This document shows positions 6,977-9,886 of a stretch of 9,886 nucleotides of DNA, in pieces (the first letter of the stretch is position 1; every line of letters begins with the position of its first letter). The DNA is from an uncultured Lachnospiraceae bacterium (lineage in GTDB: Bacteria > Bacillota > Clostridia > Lachnospirales > Lachnospiraceae). A program made the position numbers and the translations under genes. The notes under the pieces were generated by a model. The model worked only from the letters and a program-made list of their open reading frames with translations, was not told where the DNA came from and did no database searches. Location: contig CACZRA010000412.1 in NCBI GenBank assembly GCA_902783395.1, forward strand, positions 1 through 9,886, given 5' to 3'.

Positions 6977-7282
6977 ATGTTCAGAAAAGCATCGGAAATC
7001 AATGAAAAGATCGCGTGGCAGGATATGACCACGGGCTGTGAGATCTACGAACCGGGGACGAGCCGCCTTACGAATACCGGAGAATGGCGCTCAAGGACAC
7101 CGGAATGGATAGAGGAGAAATGCAAGCAGTGCCTCCTCTGCGTTCCCTTCTGTCCGGATTCCTCGATCCCGGTCTGTGATGACAAAAGAGAGGACTTTGA
7201 CTATGACCACTGCAAGGGCTGCGGCATCTGCATAAAGGTCTGTCCGTTCAAGGCTATAGAATTCAAGGAGGCGGACACATGA
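6977..7282 (+). CDS. porD: Pyruvate:ferredoxin oxidoreductase, delta subunit (2[4Fe-4S] ferredoxin)
   Basis: A 101-residue ferredoxin-like delta subunit. It shows two complete four-cysteine cluster sites: C49-x2-C52-x2-C55-x3-C59-P and C79-x2-C82-x2-C85-x3-C89-P, each expected to bind one [4Fe-4S] cluster and to carry electrons from the beta subunit to free ferredoxin. The N-terminal 45 residues, with the TGEWRS-TPEW stretch, are typical of PorD/VorD subunits. Start chosen at 6977, with AAGGA 8 bases before; an upstream in-frame ATG at 6923 lies inside porG and is disfavoured. Its stop overlaps the porA start by four bases (ATGA), indicating translational coupling. Confidence 0.94.
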   Translation: MFRKASEINEKIAWQDMTTGCEIYEPGTSRLTNTGEWRSRTPEWIEEKCKQCLLCVPFCPDSSIPVCDDKREDFDYDHCKGCGICIKVCPFKAIEFKEADT

Positions 7283-8463
7283 GCATAAGAGAACGTCTTT
7301 CCGGAAATGAGGCCATAGCAACTGCGATGCGTCAGATAGAGCCTGATGTGTTCGCGATGTTTCCAATAACCCCGTCCACGGAGATCCCCCAGTATTATGC
7401 CGCTTATGTGGCGGACGGCAGGGTGAGTACCGAGTTTGTCTGCATGGAAAGCGAGCATTCCGCGCTCTCCGCCTGTCTCGGTGCTGAAGCGGCAGGCTGC
7501 AGAGCCGTTACGGCTACCTCCTCCGCAGGTCTTTCCTACATGAACGAGGTGCTCTATGTGGCAGGCTCCATGCGGCTTCCGGTGGTCATAGCCGTATCCT
7601 GCCGCGCGCTTACGGGCCCCATCAATATAAACCATGACTATTCGGATTCCATGGCAGAGCGGGATTCCGGCTTCATACAGCTGTACGGTGAAAACAATCA
7701 GGAAGCATACGATAATTACCTTATGGCGCACAGGATCGCCGAGCATCCCGACGTCCGTCTTCCTCTCATGGTGTGCGAGGACGGTTTTATTACCTCACAC
7801 GCGATAGAGAATATAGAGCTTGAAGAGGACGCGGCCGTAAAGGCCTTTGCGGGAACCTACGAGCCCGAGCACTATCTGCTCAATCCTAACGAACCTCTTG
7901 CCGCAGGTCCCTACGGCATCTCCGCATATTACATGGAGGCCAGGGTCGCCCAGGCGGAAGCCATGAAGCGGGCAAAGAAGGTCATCCTGGATGTAGCCTC
8001 TGATTTTGAAAATACCTTCGGCAGACACTACGGGCTTTTCGAAGCCTACAGGATGGAGGATGCCGATATTGCCATGGTGATCATGGGTTCAAGCGCCGGA
8101 ACCGCAAAGGCTGCGGTGGACAGGCTCAGAGATAAGGGAATAAAAGCGGGGCTTATCAAGGTCAGGGTTTTCAGGCCTTTCCCCGGAGAAGAGCTTGCGG
8201 AGGCACTGAAGAACTGCAGGGCAGTTGCCGTCATGGATAAGAGCGAGGGCTTCTCCTCCTGCGGCGGACCGCTCTTTGCGGAAACCGCTTCGGCCTGCAT
8301 CAATCTCGACAGCCGTCCGAAGATGATAGACATAGTCTACGGTCTCGGCGGAAGGGATTTCACCGTGAAGGCCGCCGAAAGCGTATATGAAAGGCTATGC
8401 GGTATAGCATCCGGCAAGGATATCGGTCCGGTCTATTCACACATGGGACAAAGGGAGGGCTGA
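7279..8463 (+). CDS. porA: Pyruvate:ferredoxin oxidoreductase, alpha subunit
   Basis: A 394-residue alpha subunit, normal length for PorA. The N-terminal pyrimidine-binding domain (about 1-230) includes FPITPST (28-34), MESEHSAL (56-63) with E59 as the likely glutamate that activates thiamine diphosphate, and SCRALTGPININHDYSD (107-123). T31 and R109 appear to match the substrate-binding Thr and Arg of the single-chain enzyme, supporting pyruvate as substrate. The C-terminal transketolase-like domain (about 245-365) follows, with the VRVFRPFPGEEL segment (about 294-305). AAGGAGG (7265-7271) lies 7 bases before the ATG, inside porD. With PorB it forms the catalytic site. Other 2-oxoacid forms (2-oxoisovalerate, 2-oxoglutarate) are less likely given the type of the beta subunit. 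Confidence 0.94.
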   Translation: MSIRERLSGNEAIATAMRQIEPDVFAMFPITPSTEIPQYYAAYVADGRVSTEFVCMESEHSALSACLGAEAAGCRAVTATSSAGLSYMNEVLYVAGSMRLPVVIAVSCRALTGPININHDYSDSMAERDSGFIQLYGENNQEAYDNYLMAHRIAEHPDVRLPLMVCEDGFITSHAIENIELEEDAAVKAFAGTYEPEHYLLNPNEPLAAGPYGISAYYMEARVAQAEAMKRAKKVILDVASDFENTFGRHYGLFEAYRMEDADIAMVIMGSSAGTAKAAVDRLRDKGIKAGLIKVRVFRPFPGEELAEALKNCRAVAVMDKSEGFSSCGGPLFAETASACINLDSRPKMIDIVYGLGGRDFTVKAAESVYERLCGIASGKDIGPVYSHMGQREG

Positions 8464-8466
8464 GAT

Positions 8467-9402
8467 ATGGCTTACAATCTGAAAAAAGAGCTGGGTAAAC
8501 CCGAACGCTTCCATGCAGGACACAGGCTCTGCGCGGGCTGCGCGGCAGGCATAGTATGCCGGGGTATGATGCGTGCCCTTGATGAGAAGGACAGGGCCGT
8601 TATCTGCAACGCAACAGGCTGCCTTGAGGTTTCCTCTTTCCAGTATCCCTTTACGGCCTGGGAGGATTCCTATATCCATACCGCTTTTGAGAACGCGTCA
8701 GCCACTGCCTCGGGAGTGGAGGCCGCTTACCGGGTCATGAAGAAGAAGGGAAAGCTGCCCGAAGACTCTGAGGTCAAGATCCTTGCCATCGGCGGAGACG
8801 GCGGAACCTACGACATAGGCTTCCAGTCTCTTTCCGGAGCTTTCGAGAGAGGACATGATCTTACTTATTTCTGCTATGACAATAACGCGTATATGAATAC
8901 AGGCACGCAGCGCTCCTCAGCGACACCGAGGTTCGCATCCGCGACTACCACTCCTGCGGGTACGGAATCCGTCGGAAAGAAACAGGAGCAGAAGGATCTC
9001 ACTGCCATAATGGTATCCCACGGTTCTCCGTATGTGGCTCAGACTACCCTCTTCGGGAACATGAAAGATTTCCATGAAAAGGCTCACCGCGCGATCTATA
9101 CAAAGGGGCCTACCTTTGTAAACGTGCTGACTCCCTGCCCCAGAGGCTGGCAGTATCCTTCGGAGGATCTGCTGGATATCTGCAAGGCTGCGATCGACAC
9201 CTGTGTATGGCCGGTCTACGAGGTGGTGGAGGGCGAATACAGGCTTACCTATGAGCCTGCGAGGAAGCTTCCCGTGGAGGAGTTCATGAGGCTGCAGGGG
9301 CGTTTTGCGCACTGTTTCAAGCCGGGAAATGAGTGGACGATCGAGGCGGCGCAGGAGTATGTGGACCGCAAGTGGGAGGAGCTGCTGTCCAAGTGCAGTT
9401 GA
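8467..9402 (+). CDS. porB: Pyruvate:ferredoxin oxidoreductase, beta subunit
   Basis: A 311-residue beta subunit that binds thiamine diphosphate and one [4Fe-4S] cluster. The four likely cluster ligands are C22 and C25 (CAGC), C52 (NATGC) and C224 (TPCPRGW). The cofactor motif starts at GGDGGTYDIG (109-118) and ends at YDNNAYMNTG (137-146), with the GDG and NN elements binding Mg-diphosphate. The CLEVSS and YMNTGTQRS-ATP stretches and the long C-terminal arm are typical of pyruvate-type PorB rather than the shorter 2-oxoglutarate KorB. It starts 3 bases after the porA stop, with AGGGAGG (8452-8458) about 8 bases ahead. No convincing terminator follows, so read-through toward the next plus-strand gene is possible. 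Confidence 0.95.
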   Translation: MAYNLKKELGKPERFHAGHRLCAGCAAGIVCRGMMRALDEKDRAVICNATGCLEVSSFQYPFTAWEDSYIHTAFENASATASGVEAAYRVMKKKGKLPEDSEVKILAIGGDGGTYDIGFQSLSGAFERGHDLTYFCYDNNAYMNTGTQRSSATPRFASATTTPAGTESVGKKQEQKDLTAIMVSHGSPYVAQTTLFGNMKDFHEKAHRAIYTKGPTFVNVLTPCPRGWQYPSEDLLDICKAAIDTCVWPVYEVVEGEYRLTYEPARKLPVEEFMRLQGRFAHCFKPGNEWTIEAAQEYVDRKWEELLSKCS

Positions 9403-9459
9403 TTTTGTCCGGGCTAAAAGCGGCTCCACAATTCCCTCGTGAAATACATATCACCCTCG

Positions 9460-9486
9460 AGCCTGCCGTACTGCATATCGCAGGCT
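9460..9486. other. Inverted repeat between porB and the next gene
   Basis: AGCCTGC (9460-9466) and GCAGGCT (9480-9486) form a perfect 7-bp inverted repeat around 13 bases. It overlaps CTGTA-TC-TACAG (9485-9496), followed by another TACAG (9499-9503). No T-run follows, so it is not a standard terminator. It could be an operator, a weak mRNA stem, or chance; the surrounding 151-base gap holds no other clear element. Confidence 0.3.
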
Positions 9487-9553
9487 GTATCTACAGTGTA
9501 CAGGGCTCGAAGGGCCGGAGAAAACTATATCATAGACCATGAAGGGAGATACC

Positions 9554-9886
9554 ATGGAAGACAGACTGTTCACGAACAAGCACATCATCGCCTGGCTCAG
9601 GTACTTTTCGGACAACACCGACATCGACCTGGAGCACGTAAAGATACTCGACATCACAAGAAAGAATAAAAACCTCATCCCGACCGTGGAGTCACACCGC
9701 ACGACGCTTGTATTTACCGAAGCGGGAAATAAGGACATATTCTACAAGATGTGGACAGTGGGCCTGGGTGACTGCGAAGTGATCTACAATGAAGGCTCCG
9801 AGCCCGAGGGTGAGATAAAACGCGATCCGGTCTCTGCCATGATAGACCGCGGCATCAACGCATCCGCAGGCATGATAGTGCTCAAC
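9554..9886 (+). CDS. Hypothetical protein, N-terminal 111 residues (cut by the window edge)
   Basis: An open frame runs from ATG 9554 to the window end without a stop, giving 111 residues. AAGGGAG (9542-9548) lies about 5 bases before the ATG, a good ribosome site. The visible part is soluble and mixed alpha/beta: a helix around 8-19 (NKHIIAWLRYF), a charged basic stretch 40-46, strands around 55-60, 66-72 and 77-81, and a short hydrophobic stretch at the cut edge. There is no signal peptide and no family I recognise. A TATATC or TATCAT sequence at 9526-9533 could be a -10 element, but no -35 partner is clear. It may instead be co-transcribed with por. Confidence 0.7.
   Translation, partial: MEDRLFTNKHIIAWLRYFSDNTDIDLEHVKILDITRKNKNLIPTVESHRTTLVFTEAGNKDIFYKMWTVGLGDCEVIYNEGSEPEGEIKRDPVSAMIDRGINASAGMIVLN

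Noticed and set aside
7201..7746. A 181-codon minus-strand open frame opposite porD/porA
   Set aside because: It runs antisense to well-recognised por genes and shows no protein family features.

Overview
The window looks like chromosomal DNA of an anaerobic Firmicute, most probably a clostridial (Lachnospiraceae-like) bacterium. The support is indirect: a ferredoxin-linked pyruvate oxidoreductase, strong AGGAGG-type ribosome sites before nearly every gene, extended -10 promoters of the TGnTAnAAT type, a single-membrane style lipoprotein, and frequent ATA and AGG codons at roughly balanced G+C (judged by eye). No rRNA, tRNA, CRISPR array, insertion sequence or phage gene is visible.

Left two thirds (about 40-6250), minus strand: a compact four-gene unit read leftward. 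It starts at an extended -10 promoter near 6240. The genes are a two-part GNAT acetyltransferase-like protein, a 1048-residue largely helical protein of unknown function with hydrophobic glycine-rich segments, a small very acidic protein whose predicted fold order resembles YbjN / type III secretion chaperones, and a lipoprotein of the arylsulfate sulfotransferase (ASST) family with its catalytic histidines in place. Gaps are 3, about 27 and 11 bases. A strong intrinsic terminator at 41-74 ends the unit, preceded by a UUCG-capped hairpin at 131-158.

Right third (6250-9402), plus strand: a divergent four-gene operon porG-porD-porA-porB for a heterotetrameric pyruvate:ferredoxin oxidoreductase (pyruvate synthase). 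It starts from an extended -10 promoter at 6307-6315, back to back with the promoter of the left unit. The four subunits together decarboxylate pyruvate to acetyl-CoA, passing electrons through the beta-subunit cluster and the two delta-subunit clusters to ferredoxin; the reverse reaction fixes CO2.

Right edge (9554-9886): the start of a further plus-strand gene of unknown function, cut by the window end, after a 151-base gap that contains a weak inverted repeat.

The por operon is ordinary core metabolism. The part that may be undescribed is the leftward unit, in which a large membrane-active-looking helical protein sits between an acetyltransferase and a chaperone-like protein, followed by a surface sulfotransferase-like lipoprotein. 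Any common role for these four genes is inference from gene order only.
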